39,035 bases of DNA from Eikenella sp963515595 (GTDB lineage Bacteria > Pseudomonadota > Gammaproteobacteria > Burkholderiales > Neisseriaceae): positions 1-39,035 of the forward strand of contig CAUPYH010000008.1 of NCBI GenBank assembly GCA_963515595.1. The letters are read 5' to 3'. The notes beneath the pieces are model-generated. The model did not search any database. It was given only the letters and a program-made list of their open reading frames with translations, and was not told the DNA's origin. The position numbers and the translations under genes were made by a program. Each line of letters begins with the position of its first letter. Position 1 is the stretch's first letter. Positions 8,980 to 16,493 of this stretch are shown here, piece after piece.

Positions 8980-9459
8980 TTACAGCTCCTGCTTCAGCAT
9001 ACCCAACAATTGGGCATGTTTATCGGCATTAATCTCGCTGCACAGAATCTGTTCAGCACCTTTAACTGCCAGCGCAGCCACCTGCTCACGCAGAGCTTCG
9101 CGTGCCCGATTAACTTCCTGCTCCACATCGGCCTTAGCCTGTGCAGCAACACGAGCAGCCTCATCAGAGGCCTGCTTTTTGGCATCCTCAACGATTTGAG
9201 AGGCTCGCTTCTCTGCATTAGTGATGATTTCGGCAACTTGATCACGACCTTCAGCCATGAGCTCAGCCACACGCTTTTCAGCCTGTTCGAAATCACTTTT
9301 TCCACGCTCGGCAGCAGCCAAGCCTTCGGCAATTTTGCTGGCACGCTCATCTAAAGCCTTGGCAATGGGTGGCCACACGAATTTCACGGTGAACCACACC
9401 AGCAGGCAAAAGACGATTATTTGTATGATTAAAGCTGAATTAATATTCACTTTACTCAA
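8980..9459 (-). CDS. atpF: ATP synthase Fo subunit b
   Basis: Peripheral stalk subunit, present as a dimer. The 159 residues have one N-terminal membrane helix (about 8-28, ALIIQIIVFCLLVWFTVKFVW), the conserved WPPIAKALDER turn, then a long Ala/Glu/Lys/Arg-rich coiled coil. The N-terminus is a few residues longer than in Neisseria, where by recollection the protein starts at the MNIN equivalent. Start and length are otherwise normal. Confidence 0.96.
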   Translation of the reverse strand: MSKVNINSALIIQIIVFCLLVWFTVKFVWPPIAKALDERASKIAEGLAAAERGKSDFEQAEKRVAELMAEGRDQVAEIITNAEKRASQIVEDAKKQASDEAARVAAQAKADVEQEVNRAREALREQVAALAVKGAEQILCSEINADKHAQLLGMLKQEL

Positions 9460-9504
9460 CCTTCACAGTTAGGGTTAAAACAAACGTCAAAAGTTTGTGT
9501 AATC

Positions 9505-9759
9505 TTAACCTGCAACTGCCGGGGCAAACGGATTCACGAAGGCGAACAGCAAAGCAACAGCCACGCCGATCAAGAATGCCGCGTCGATCAAACCGGCAAT
9601 CAGGAACAATTTGGTTTGCAGCGGTTCAATCAGCTCAGGCTGGCGAGCAGAAGCCTCCAGATACTTTGAGCCCACGAATGCGATACTGGCCGCAGCAGCC
9701 ACAGCACCGAACGCAACAATCAGGCCGCAAGTGATGGCCAATGCACTATTCAAATCCAT
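9505..9759 (-). CDS. atpE: ATP synthase Fo subunit c (proteolipid ring)
   Basis: Forms the proton-driven rotor ring in the membrane. The 84 residues make a two-helix hairpin. The proton-binding acid is Asp59 in GLIDAAFLIG, and the polar loop is ARQPE (38-42). The first helix, where packing glycines usually sit, reads GAVAAAASIAFVG, so several of them are Ala or Ser. This may affect ring packing or subunit number; see findings. A strong Shine-Dalgarno sequence (AAGGAG) precedes the ATG, as expected for the most abundant subunit. Confidence 0.97.
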   Translation of the reverse strand: MDLNSALAITCGLIVAFGAVAAAASIAFVGSKYLEASARQPELIEPLQTKLFLIAGLIDAAFLIGVAVALLFAFVNPFAPAVAG

Positions 9760-9815
9760 TTAAAACTCCTTATCTAAAAGTGAAAGTTAAACTACTACAA
9801 AAAAACAACAAACTA

Positions 9816-10685
9816 CTAATGAGAACTATGTGCTTGACCGATATAAACAAAAGCCAAAGCAACGAAAATAAACGCTTGTAACACAATAACCAAAATATGG
9901 AATACTGCCCAAATAAACCCAGCCAAGATATGGAAGAACGCCAGCACTGGGTCAATCCAGGTAACCGCTTCACCCGGCATAGCCCAAGCACCACCCAGCA
10001 TGGCAATCAGCAAAAACACCAACTCACCGGCATACATATTACCGAACAGTCGCATGCCGTGCGAAATGGTTTTGGAAGAAAATTCCACCAGATTCAAAAT
10101 AAAATTGAACGGAGCCAGCCAAATACCAAAGGGTGCAGCAAACAGCTCATGAATCCAACCACCCAACCCTTTAATTTTGACATTAAACATGAAACAGGTG
10201 AGTAGCACACCAATCGACATACCCAGAGTAATATTTAAATCTGCAGTTGGTACCACACGCAGTAGAGCATGATGATTACCAGTTACATGCTGCCAAATCC
10301 AGGGCAACAAATCTACCGGCAATAAGTCCATAGTATTCATCAGGACAATCCAAACAAACAGCGCCAAACCCAACGGCGCCACTGTTTTACGCGATTGCTC
10401 GTTGTGAATAATACCCTTGCACAAATTATCGATAAACTCGAACAAGATTTCTATAGCAGCTTGAAAACGCCCCGGCACCCCTGGCGTCGCCTTGCGAGCG
10501 GCATACCACATTACCAGCGACCCAAAAATCGCCAAAAAAGCCGCAATAAAAAGGGAATCCAAGTTTATAAACGAGAAGTCGGCAATATTTTGCAGACCCT
10601 GCCCTTTGCTTACATCCGACAAACTGGTCAAGCTTTGCAAATGGTGCTTGATGTAGTCGGCTGCACTCATGCTTTCACCGGCCAT
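9816..10685 (-). CDS. atpB: ATP synthase Fo subunit a
   Basis: Forms the two proton half-channels next to the c ring. The 289 residues contain five to six membrane helices. The essential Arg212 lies in ISHGMRLFGNMYAGEL. Further conserved stretches are LLPVDLLPW and the C-terminal FHILVIVLQAFIFVALAFVY. The start ATG lies within the 3' end of atpI (11-base overlap), which suggests translational coupling. An internal Met6 is an alternative start. Confidence 0.97.
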   Translation of the reverse strand: MAGESMSAADYIKHHLQSLTSLSDVSKGQGLQNIADFSFINLDSLFIAAFLAIFGSLVMWYAARKATPGVPGRFQAAIEILFEFIDNLCKGIIHNEQSRKTVAPLGLALFVWIVLMNTMDLLPVDLLPWIWQHVTGNHHALLRVVPTADLNITLGMSIGVLLTCFMFNVKIKGLGGWIHELFAAPFGIWLAPFNFILNLVEFSSKTISHGMRLFGNMYAGELVFLLIAMLGGAWAMPGEAVTWIDPVLAFFHILAGFIWAVFHILVIVLQAFIFVALAFVYIGQAHSSH

Positions 10686-11028
10686 ACTTCTTAACCTTCA
10701 AAAATATCAATAACACCGCATGACTCACCGCACCCAGCCCGACAATAAACGGAACGAACACGATGTGTTGGCGATAAAAAACGAACACCAGCGCCATTAA
10801 CACGAGCGCCAGTACTATTTTTAAACTTTCTCCCAGCCAGAATGCGCTGCCACGCCATTTCGGAAACTTCAGGAAAAACCTTAAAACCAGTACCGCTAAG
10901 ATGGTGGGTACGGTATAACACAAGCAACCCAGCGCTGCCGACTTAGCTGCAACCGTACCGGAAAACACCCAAAAAACAGCAACAAGTATCGCCGTGATTG
11001 CTAATTGGAGATAAATTGTTGCCGCCAT
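10675..11028 (-). CDS. atpI: ATP synthase subunit I (AtpI/UncI)
   Basis: Small membrane protein encoded first in many atp operons; thought to help assemble the c ring. With the chosen start it has 117 residues and four hydrophobic segments, ending LLIFLKVKKYGR. I chose the ATG at 11028 (MAATIYLQL) because GAAGATGGA lies just upstream of it; an in-frame ATG at 11046 would add six residues. Length, membrane pattern and position directly before atpB support the call; the primary sequence of this family is poorly conserved. Confidence 0.88.
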   Translation of the reverse strand: MAATIYLQLAITAILVAVFWVFSGTVAAKSAALGCLCYTVPTILAVLVLRFFLKFPKWRGSAFWLGESLKIVLALVLMALVFVFYRQHIVFVPFIVGLGAVSHAVLLIFLKVKKYGR

Positions 11029-11063
11029 ACATCCATCTTCATACACTAAATGTTAGCTTTTTA

Positions 11064-11092
11064 AATATAAGCAAAAACGCCAACAAAGTCAA
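11064..11092 (-). promoter_or_regulatory. Sigma-70 promoter of the atp operon
   Basis: On the minus strand, TTGACT (11087-11092) and TATATT (11064-11069) are separated by exactly 17 bases, a near-consensus sigma-70 promoter. It lies about 36 bases upstream of the chosen atpI start codon. Transcription would run through all nine genes to the terminator at 4043-4075. Confidence 0.8.
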
Positions 11093-11203
11093 GAAAAGTG
11101 TTAATTCTTGTCAAACAATATCAATATTACAAAGCATTAAAGGCTACCTGAAAACCATGCAGACATAACTTCCAAGCACCTAAAACCTCAGACAAACCTT
11201 TGC

Positions 11204-12067
11204 TCAATCAGGCAACTTCACATCCAACTGCTGCATCAGCCTTGCAAAAGTTTCCGGGCTGTCGAAATGCAACACCACCTTACCCCGTTTGTGGTTGGCA
11301 GTTTGTACTTCCGCGCGCACACCCAGCTTTTCCGTAAGCGCCTCGTTCAGGTAGCGTATATCGGGGCTGACGGTTTTTGATTTCTTCTCCTGCGGTGCCT
11401 GTTGCGCCAGTTGGCTGCGCCGTTCCACCTCGCGCACCGACCAGCCGTTTTTTACCGCCTTCTGCGCCAAGGAAAGCTGCTCCATCACCGGTAGCGGCAG
11501 CAAGGCTCGCGCGTGTCCCATTTCCAACTGGCGTAAAAACAGCATTTCCTGCACCGGTTCGGGCAAAGCCAGCAGGCGCAGGCTGTTCGACACCGCGCTG
11601 CGGCTGCGCCCCACCGCCTTGGCCACGGTTTCATGCGTGAGGCCGAATTCGTCCACCAAGCGCTTCAAACCCTGCGCCTCTTCAATCGGATTGAGGTTTT
11701 CACGTTGGATGTTTTCAATCAAACCCATCGCCAGCGCCGCTTCGTCGCCGATGCTTTTAATCACCACCGGAATTTCGGCCAAACCCGCCAGCTGGCTGGC
11801 ACGCCAACGGCGCTCGCCGGCAATCAGCTCGTATTGCGACAGGCCGTGCTCGCGCACGATAACCGGCTGGATTACGCCCTGCGCCTTAATCGAATCGGCC
11901 AGCTCCTGCAAGCCTTCGTCGTCCATTTGCGAACGAGGCTGATAGCGCCCCGGCTTGATGTCGCGCACCGGCACACTGGTCAGCCTGTCGCCGCTGCTGT
12001 CGCCCACCGAGCCGGCCAACAAAGAATCCAAGCCCCGGCCGCCGAGGCCGCTTTTCGGTTTTGCCAT
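11204..12067 (-). CDS. parB: Chromosome partitioning protein ParB
   Basis: Binds parS sites near the origin, slides on DNA as a CTP-dependent clamp and loads condensin. It has 287 residues. The CTP-binding ParB/Srx domain includes GRYQPR (40-45) and the arginine-rich box GERRWR (84-89). Then follow ENIQRENLNPIEEA, a helix-turn-helix (about 139-161, including GRSRSAVSNSLRLL) and a C-terminal dimerisation domain. A Shine-Dalgarno AGGAAG precedes the ATG. Upstream on the same strand is rsmE, not parA, so the ATPase partner must be encoded elsewhere. A one-mismatch uptake word lies near 11345. Confidence 0.95.
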   Translation of the reverse strand: MAKPKSGLGGRGLDSLLAGSVGDSSGDRLTSVPVRDIKPGRYQPRSQMDDEGLQELADSIKAQGVIQPVIVREHGLSQYELIAGERRWRASQLAGLAEIPVVIKSIGDEAALAMGLIENIQRENLNPIEEAQGLKRLVDEFGLTHETVAKAVGRSRSAVSNSLRLLALPEPVQEMLFLRQLEMGHARALLPLPVMEQLSLAQKAVKNGWSVREVERRSQLAQQAPQEKKSKTVSPDIRYLNEALTEKLGVRAEVQTANHKRGKVVLHFDSPETFARLMQQLDVKLPD

Positions 12068-12094
12068 TTATCTGCTTCCTAATCCATTTATTTT

Positions 12095-12134
12095 TTCAGG
12101 TAGCCTCTAAGGTAAAGGAAGAAGGCTACCTGAA
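12095..12134. repeat. Outward-facing uptake-sequence pair between rsmE and parB
   Basis: Exact words at 12095-12106 and 12123-12134 can form a 14-base stem with a 16-base loop. No T run follows on the minus strand, so termination of rsmE transcription here would be inefficient. Confidence 0.6.
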
Positions 12135-12173
12135 AACTGTCAATTTGCTCATTTTAGCACAGCGCCCATGCCG

Positions 12174-12899
12174 CTAAAAATCGCCCCACAAGGCCTGCAT
12201 CGCCGCCAATGCCGCCAGTGCCGCTGTTTCCGTGCGCAACACCCGTGCGCCCAGTTGCACCGCCTGAAAGCCGTGCGAGCGGGCCAAATCCTCTTCTTCC
12301 GCCGTCAAACCGCCTTCCGGCCCAATCAACAACACCGCGCTTTGCGCCGACGGCAAGCTGCGTAGCGGCACACCGCCGTGCGGGCTCAGCAGCAGCAGCA
12401 GCGCCCCTGAGTCGGTCGGCAGCGCAGCCAGCACCTGCGGCAAATCGGCAATCGGCGCCACCGGCGGCACTTCGTTGCGCCCGCATTGTTCACAGGCTGA
12501 TACGGCAATTTCCTGCCAGCGCCGCACCTTTTTCTCCGCCCGCTCGCCCGAAAGCCGCACATTCGAGCGTGTGGAAACCGCCGGCACGATGCGGTTCACC
12601 CCCAATTCCGTGCCCTTTTGTACCGCAAAATCCATCTTTTCTGAAGCCGACACCGCCTGAATCAGCGTAACCGCCAGCGGCGATTCGCGCGATTCCGCGA
12701 GCAGTTTATCCACCCGCGCCATCGCCTGTTTGCGCCCGATTTCCAGCAATTCCGCCACCGCCGCCTGCCCCTGCCCGTCAAACAACACCAGCGGCGCACC
12801 CGCCTGCAAGCGCAGCACTTGGATATGCCGGCACACATTTTCAGGTAGCCTCAGCACCTCACCGGCAACAAAAGTTTGCGGAACATAAAAACGCGGCAT
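12174..12899 (-). CDS. rsmE: 16S rRNA (uracil(1498)-N(3))-methyltransferase
   Basis: Methylates U1498 of 16S rRNA using S-adenosylmethionine; SPOUT superfamily. It has 241 residues. The N-terminal PUA-like domain starts MPRFYVPQ, and the SPOUT knot includes QAVSASEKMDFAVQKGTELGV, the loop LLIGPEGGLTAEE and LGARVLRTETAALA. I chose ATG 12899 because MPRFYVPQ is the family N-terminus; the frame stays open much further upstream (to 13244), but that part is antisense to the phosphatase gene and has no family similarity. An uptake word (12840-12851) encodes RLPE in the N-terminal domain. Confidence 0.94.
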   Translation of the reverse strand: MPRFYVPQTFVAGEVLRLPENVCRHIQVLRLQAGAPLVLFDGQGQAAVAELLEIGRKQAMARVDKLLAESRESPLAVTLIQAVSASEKMDFAVQKGTELGVNRIVPAVSTRSNVRLSGERAEKKVRRWQEIAVSACEQCGRNEVPPVAPIADLPQVLAALPTDSGALLLLLSPHGGVPLRSLPSAQSAVLLIGPEGGLTAEEEDLARSHGFQAVQLGARVLRTETAALAALAAMQALWGDF

Positions 12900-12966
12900 C
12901 TGTTGTTTACCCCGAAAAATGGTTAATATCCCGTTTCTATCAGAAAAGCATCGGGAAGGAAAGATT

Positions 12967-13755
12967 TTGCTCAACCGTTTAGCAGAACTGGTTCGCGAAG
13001 TGGCACAAACCGCCGTGATGCCGCGTTTTCTCAACACCGCCGTCAGCACCAAAAGCGACGGCACCCGCCTCACCGAAGCCGACCTGCACGCCCAGGCCAT
13101 GTTTGCCGAACGCCTGCCGCAAATCATCGACTGCCCGATGCTGGGCGAAGAAATGAGCGCCGACGAGCAGCACGCCATATGGCGGCACGCCGCAACCGGG
13201 CTGTGGGTGGTCGACCCTATCGACGGCACCAACAACTTCATCAACGGCCTGCCGCACTTCGCGCTCTCCGTGGCCTACATCCGCCACGGCCGCGCCCAGT
13301 TGGGCGCTATTTTCCACCCCATGATGCAGGAAATGTTCACTGCCGAACGCGGTCACGGCGCATGGCTCAACGGCCGTCCCCTGCCCTTACGTAACACACC
13401 GAAAAAACTGCATGAGTCCATTGCCGGCGTGGAAGTGAAATATCTGCGCTCCGGCAAACTCGCCAGCCGCATGCAAACCCTCCACCCCTTCGGCTCGCAG
13501 CGCAGTATGGGCTCCAGCACGCTCGACTGGTGCTACCTCGCTGCCGGCCGCTACGACCTCTACCTGCACGGCGGCCAAAAACTGTGGGACTACGCAGCTG
13601 GCGCCCTGATTTACGAAGAAGCCGGCGGCCGCCTGGCCACGCTGGAGGGCGACGACTTCTGGAGCGGCGAACACGTTTTCAAACGCTCTGTCATCGCCGG
13701 CCTGCAGCCCGACCTGTTTGAGCGCTGGCTGGCCTGGATTCGGGCGAATCAGTAG
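12967..13755 (+). CDS. suhB: Inositol monophosphatase family protein (SuhB-like)
   Basis: Mg2+-dependent phosphatase of the IMPase/SuhB family, which acts on sugar, inositol or nucleotide phosphates. With a TTG start it has 262 residues, the usual size. The metal-binding motifs are visible: GEE (LGEEMS), DPIDGTNNFINGLPHF and the C-terminal WDYAAGALIYEEAGG. I chose TTG 12967 because AAGGA lies six bases upstream and the protein then starts at the normal family position. An ATG 48 bases upstream (12919) is also in frame but has no Shine-Dalgarno sequence. In E. coli SuhB also works as a transcription antitermination factor; whether this protein does is unknown. Confidence 0.88.
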   Translation: MLNRLAELVREVAQTAVMPRFLNTAVSTKSDGTRLTEADLHAQAMFAERLPQIIDCPMLGEEMSADEQHAIWRHAATGLWVVDPIDGTNNFINGLPHFALSVAYIRHGRAQLGAIFHPMMQEMFTAERGHGAWLNGRPLPLRNTPKKLHESIAGVEVKYLRSGKLASRMQTLHPFGSQRSMGSSTLDWCYLAAGRYDLYLHGGQKLWDYAAGALIYEEAGGRLATLEGDDFWSGEHVFKRSVIAGLQPDLFERWLAWIRANQ

Positions 13756-13775
13756 GCAGAAAGGCTACCTGAAAC

Positions 13776-14105
13776 ATGCTGCACACCCACACCCTCTTCC
13801 GTAATTCCAACCTATATAAAATCGAATTCTCCCCTAGCGGACGAGACATCGATTTACACTTCACTGACACCATCACAGGCAAAAACATCGGCCGTATCCA
13901 TTGCAGTGGCATCTTGGACCTCATCTTGGAAACCAATCAGTATTTCGATTACTGCAGTCCTGAAAATGGCCTGTTTCCCTATTTCGTTCCCGAACTAACC
14001 CTGACTCAATACGCAGAACACGCCGAGATCATGCTCAATGCCGGCATGTTTCTAAAAATCACCGCCGCCCAAATCACCTGTATCGAACAAGCTATGGCGG
14101 ATTAA
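13776..14105 (+). CDS. Hypothetical protein, 109 residues
   Basis: I do not recognise this protein. It is soluble, mixed alpha/beta and acidic, without signal peptide or membrane segment. Notable stretches are EFSPSGRDIDLHFTDTITGK, which looks like two beta strands, and a C-terminal helix (AAQITCIEQAM). The start codon comes two bases after an exact uptake word (13762-13773) that itself follows the phosphatase stop, so there is no Shine-Dalgarno sequence. It is followed by a Correia-like element. Base composition is lower in GC than its neighbours, so it may be accessory. Confidence 0.6.
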   Translation: MLHTHTLFRNSNLYKIEFSPSGRDIDLHFTDTITGKNIGRIHCSGILDLILETNQYFDYCSPENGLFPYFVPELTLTQYAEHAEIMLNAGMFLKITAAQITCIEQAMAD

Positions 14106-14151
14106 ATTATTTTTCGATACAAGATAACGAGCGATGAGCATCAATCGAAGC

Positions 14152-14257
14152 TATAGTGAATTAAATTTAAACCAGTACAGCGTTGTCTCGCCTTGCCGTA
14201 CTATCTGTACTGTCTGCGGCTCGCCGCCTTGTCCTGATTTAAATTTAATTCACTATA
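14152..14257. mobile_element. Correia-like miniature element (MITE)
   Basis: A 106-base element with perfect 20-base terminal inverted repeats at 14152-14171 and 14238-14257, starting TATAGTGAATTAA. The ends begin and finish with TA, the target duplicated by Correia elements. The interior (CCAGTAC..., TGTACTGTCTGCGGC, CTTGTCCTG) resembles the Correia repeat enclosed elements of Neisseria as I remember them. Such elements are non-autonomous and can bring promoters or RNase III sites. It sits between a hypothetical gene and a convergent lipoprotein gene, so it could affect the 3' ends of both. Confidence 0.8.
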
Positions 14258-14272
14258 ACTCACCATAACCAC

Positions 14273-14310
14273 AGGCTACCTGAAACCATCCACACCCTTT
14301 CAGGTAGTTC
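14273..14310. repeat. Exact plus degenerate uptake-sequence pair
   Basis: An exact uptake word at 14273-14284 is followed by TTCAGGTAGTTC at 14299-14310, which matches ten of twelve positions. The pair lies just downstream of the true terminator of the lipoprotein gene. Confidence 0.5.
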
Positions 14311-14318
14311 CCCACAAA

Positions 14319-14344
14319 AAAAGCTGCCCATTAAGGCAGCTTTT
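14319..14344 (-). terminator. Terminator of the lipoprotein gene
   Basis: AAGCTGCC / GGCAGCTT, an 8-base stem with a 6-base loop, flanked by A and T runs. On the minus strand it lies about 20 bases after the lipoprotein stop codon at 14364. Confidence 0.85.
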
Positions 14345-14363
14345 CCATTTGCATCACACCGGC

Positions 14364-14924
14364 TTAGCGGCGGCGTTGCTGGCGGTTGCCACGAGCCGGA
14401 GCGGCTTGGCGGCTCACTTGGCAGTTTTCCAGCACAACAGTGGGATTCACCGGATTGCCGTCGGCATCCACACTCTGCGCTTGCAGCAAGGCGATGGCAT
14501 TGGTGCGGGCCACGTTGGCAGGAGTAGCTTTGCCAGTTACCCAAATCACGCCGTTGCTGTAGTAGCTGTTTTGCTGTTGACCATTGCTGTCGTTGAGCAC
14601 GCGCCACAGGCCGGGGGAAACTTTATCATTGATTTTCAGCTGAGTTACCACCAAAGTATCGCTCTTGATGCCATACATGGCGCTCACTTTTTGCTGCTGG
14701 CCGTTACCGGCTTGGCAGGTGTAGTGCACTTCTACGGTTTTGTCGATGCTGTCTACTTGGGCTACCTGAATCTTGCCAATGGCAGCAGTAGCTTCACCGT
14801 TGCCTTGCTGCGCTTGCTGACCCTGCTGGGTTTGTGGCTGATTGCCTTCAGGGGCTTTGCTGCTGGAGCAGGCGCTCAGTGCCAATACGGCGATGGCGGC
14901 GGGGATGACTAATTTGCTGTTCAT
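14364..14924 (-). CDS. Lipoprotein, possibly ACP/MliC-like
   Basis: 186 residues with a lipoprotein signal (MNSKLVIPAAIAVLALSAC; lipid-bearing Cys19), then a Ser/Gln/Gly-rich linker and a beta-rich domain with two cysteines (VHYTCQAGNG and VLENCQVS). The spacing of the cysteines and the pattern 'TCQ.G...KVSAMYGI' recall the neisserial adhesin complex protein and MliC-type lysozyme inhibitors, which share a small disulphide-bonded beta-barrel. That link is my inference from pattern only. I chose ATG 14924, preceded by AAGGAG, over upstream starts in the same frame because it gives a proper signal peptide. The C-terminus is Arg-rich (RGNRQQRRR). Confidence 0.7.
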   Translation of the reverse strand: MNSKLVIPAAIAVLALSACSSSKAPEGNQPQTQQGQQAQQGNGEATAAIGKIQVAQVDSIDKTVEVHYTCQAGNGQQQKVSAMYGIKSDTLVVTQLKINDKVSPGLWRVLNDSNGQQQNSYYSNGVIWVTGKATPANVARTNAIALLQAQSVDADGNPVNPTVVLENCQVSRQAAPARGNRQQRRR

Positions 14925-15063
14925 AGGAACTCCTTCAATTGGTTGGGAACCGCGCTGCGATAAACTTTCAGGCAGGCACGAACAGACCGCATTGTAACAA
15001 AAGCCCGCCCTGCTTGCCCGCCTGTTCGTGTTAATAAACATTAAATCATGTGTCAACAATGCT

Positions 15064-15876
15064 TTAGCCGAACTTCTTGGGCTGCTTGGAGGCTACCTGA
15101 AAAATCTGCTGCGTGTCTAAATCCAGTGCGGTGAGCTGGCCACCCCACAGCGCGCCGGTATCGATGCCGCATACCTGCTCGCCGCGATACAGGCCGAGTG
15201 CCGACCAATGGCCGAATATAGTTTGATAACCAATGGCTTGCCGGTTGGGTGCGCGGAACCAGGGCATGAGGCCGGATGGCATTTCGGGTAGGGTAGCTTT
15301 ATAGTCGAAATCCATGCGGCCGTCGCGGTGCAGGGCGCGCATGCGGGTGAACACGTTGGTGGCAAAGCGCAGGCGTTCGGTTTCGTTATCGGCGCAGTCG
15401 GTATCGGGCTTGTTGCCATACATATGGGCAAAAAACCAATCGGGGCGGCTTTGCAGGGCGGCGGCCACTTCGGCGGCACGCTGCTGCGCGATTTCGGCCG
15501 TCCATTGCGGCCAAATGCCGGCATGCACGATCAGGTTGTTGCCGTGTTGTAGCATCAGGGGCTGGTGCAGCAGCCAATCGAGTAGAGTCTGGCGGTCGGG
15601 AGCATCGAGAATGTCGCCCACGGTATCGCTACGCTTGAGCTTGCCGTGGCCGTGGGCGATGGCTAAAAGATGTAGGTCGTGGTTGCCGAGCACGGTTCGG
15701 ATGCTGCTTTCGTGCTGTTTGATGTAGCGCAGGCAGTCGAGAGATTGGGGGCCGCGGTTGACGATATCGCCCACCAGCCAAAGGGTGTCGCAGCCATGGT
15801 TGAAGCCGATGTAGGCAAGCAGTTCTTGAAATTCGGCGAAACAGCCTTGCAGGTCGCCGATTGCGTAGTGTGCCAT
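15064..15876 (-). CDS. apaH: Bis(5'-nucleosyl)-tetraphosphatase, symmetrical
   Basis: Hydrolyses diadenosine tetraphosphate to two ADP and also removes Np4 caps from RNA. It has 270 residues. The metallophosphoesterase motifs are in order: AIGDLQGC at the N-terminus, GDIVNRGPQSLDCLR, GNHDLHLLA, then HAGIWPQW and FGHWSALG. Near the C-terminus an uptake word (15090-15101) encodes FQVA. A TATAGTGGATT sequence resembling a Correia end lies upstream at 15899-15909 and could contribute to its promoter. Confidence 0.95.
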   Translation of the reverse strand: MAHYAIGDLQGCFAEFQELLAYIGFNHGCDTLWLVGDIVNRGPQSLDCLRYIKQHESSIRTVLGNHDLHLLAIAHGHGKLKRSDTVGDILDAPDRQTLLDWLLHQPLMLQHGNNLIVHAGIWPQWTAEIAQQRAAEVAAALQSRPDWFFAHMYGNKPDTDCADNETERLRFATNVFTRMRALHRDGRMDFDYKATLPEMPSGLMPWFRAPNRQAIGYQTIFGHWSALGLYRGEQVCGIDTGALWGGQLTALDLDTQQIFQVASKQPKKFG

Positions 15877-15921
15877 GATGTTTGTGTTAGGGGTTATTTA
15901 TAGTGGATTGGGCAAAGCGAA

Positions 15922-15964
15922 AGGCTACCTGAAAACGCAAGCTGCAACTGTTTTCAGGTAGCCT
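15922..15964 (-). terminator. Uptake-sequence pair, terminator of ridA
   Basis: Exact words at 15922-15933 and 15953-15964 face each other with a 19-base spacer. On the minus strand the hairpin directly follows the ridA stop codon at 15973 and ends in a short T run. Confidence 0.7.
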
Positions 15965-15972
15965 CTATATGC

Positions 15973-16359
15973 TTAGGCGTTCAGCACCACCACGCCCTCC
16001 ACTTCCACCAGCACGCCTTTAGGCAGGGCAGACACCTGCACGGCGGCGCGGGCGGGGAAGGGTTCGTGGCAATATTCGCCCATGATTTGGTTGAAGGTGG
16101 CGAAGTTGGAAAGGTCGGTGAGGTAGGCATTGAGTTTCACCACATCAGCAAAGCTGCCACCGGCGGCTTCAATCACGGCTTTGAGGTTTTCAAACACTTG
16201 ACGGGTCTGTTCGGCAAAGCCGCCTTCCACCACCTGCATAGTGGCTGGCACCAGCGGAATCTGGCCGCTCAAATAAATGGTATTGCCGGCGCGCACGGCT
16301 TGGGAATAAGCGCCGATGGCGGCGGGGGCGCGGTCGGTATGGATGATGGTTTTGGCCAT
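15973..16359 (-). CDS. ridA: Reactive intermediate/imine deaminase RidA
   Basis: Cytosolic trimeric enzyme that hydrolyses enamine/imine intermediates, such as 2-aminoacrylate made by PLP-dependent dehydratases, and so protects PLP enzymes. It has 128 residues, the standard size. Family motifs are AIGAYSQAVRAGNTIYLSGQIP, LNAYLTDLSNFATFNQIM and the C-terminal PARAAVQVSALPKGVLVEVE, which contains the substrate-binding arginine. Confidence 0.95.
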   Translation of the reverse strand: MAKTIIHTDRAPAAIGAYSQAVRAGNTIYLSGQIPLVPATMQVVEGGFAEQTRQVFENLKAVIEAAGGSFADVVKLNAYLTDLSNFATFNQIMGEYCHEPFPARAAVQVSALPKGVLVEVEGVVVLNA

Positions 16360-16448
16360 GATGAAACTCCTTTGAGTCGGTTGTTGGGAAGAGCTTGATT
16401 ATATCGCCAACACCCAGGGTAAACCAAACAGGCAGCCACAACGCATAC

Positions 16449-16481
16449 AAAAGGCTACCTGAAAGTTTCAGGTAGCCTTTT
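16449..16481 (-). terminator. Tight uptake-sequence hairpin, terminator of trmA
   Basis: Exact words at 16452-16463 and 16467-16478 are only three bases apart; with flanking A and T runs they form a near-perfect stem of about 15 pairs. It lies just after the trmA stop codon (minus strand) and could also act on the plus strand. Confidence 0.8.
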
Positions 16482-16493
16482 GCTGCAACAGCC

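Noticed and set aside
12900..13244. N-terminal extension of the rsmE frame on the minus strand
   Set aside because: It is antisense to the phosphatase gene, Ser/Arg-rich and without family similarity; the conserved N-terminus MPRFYVPQ begins at 12899.
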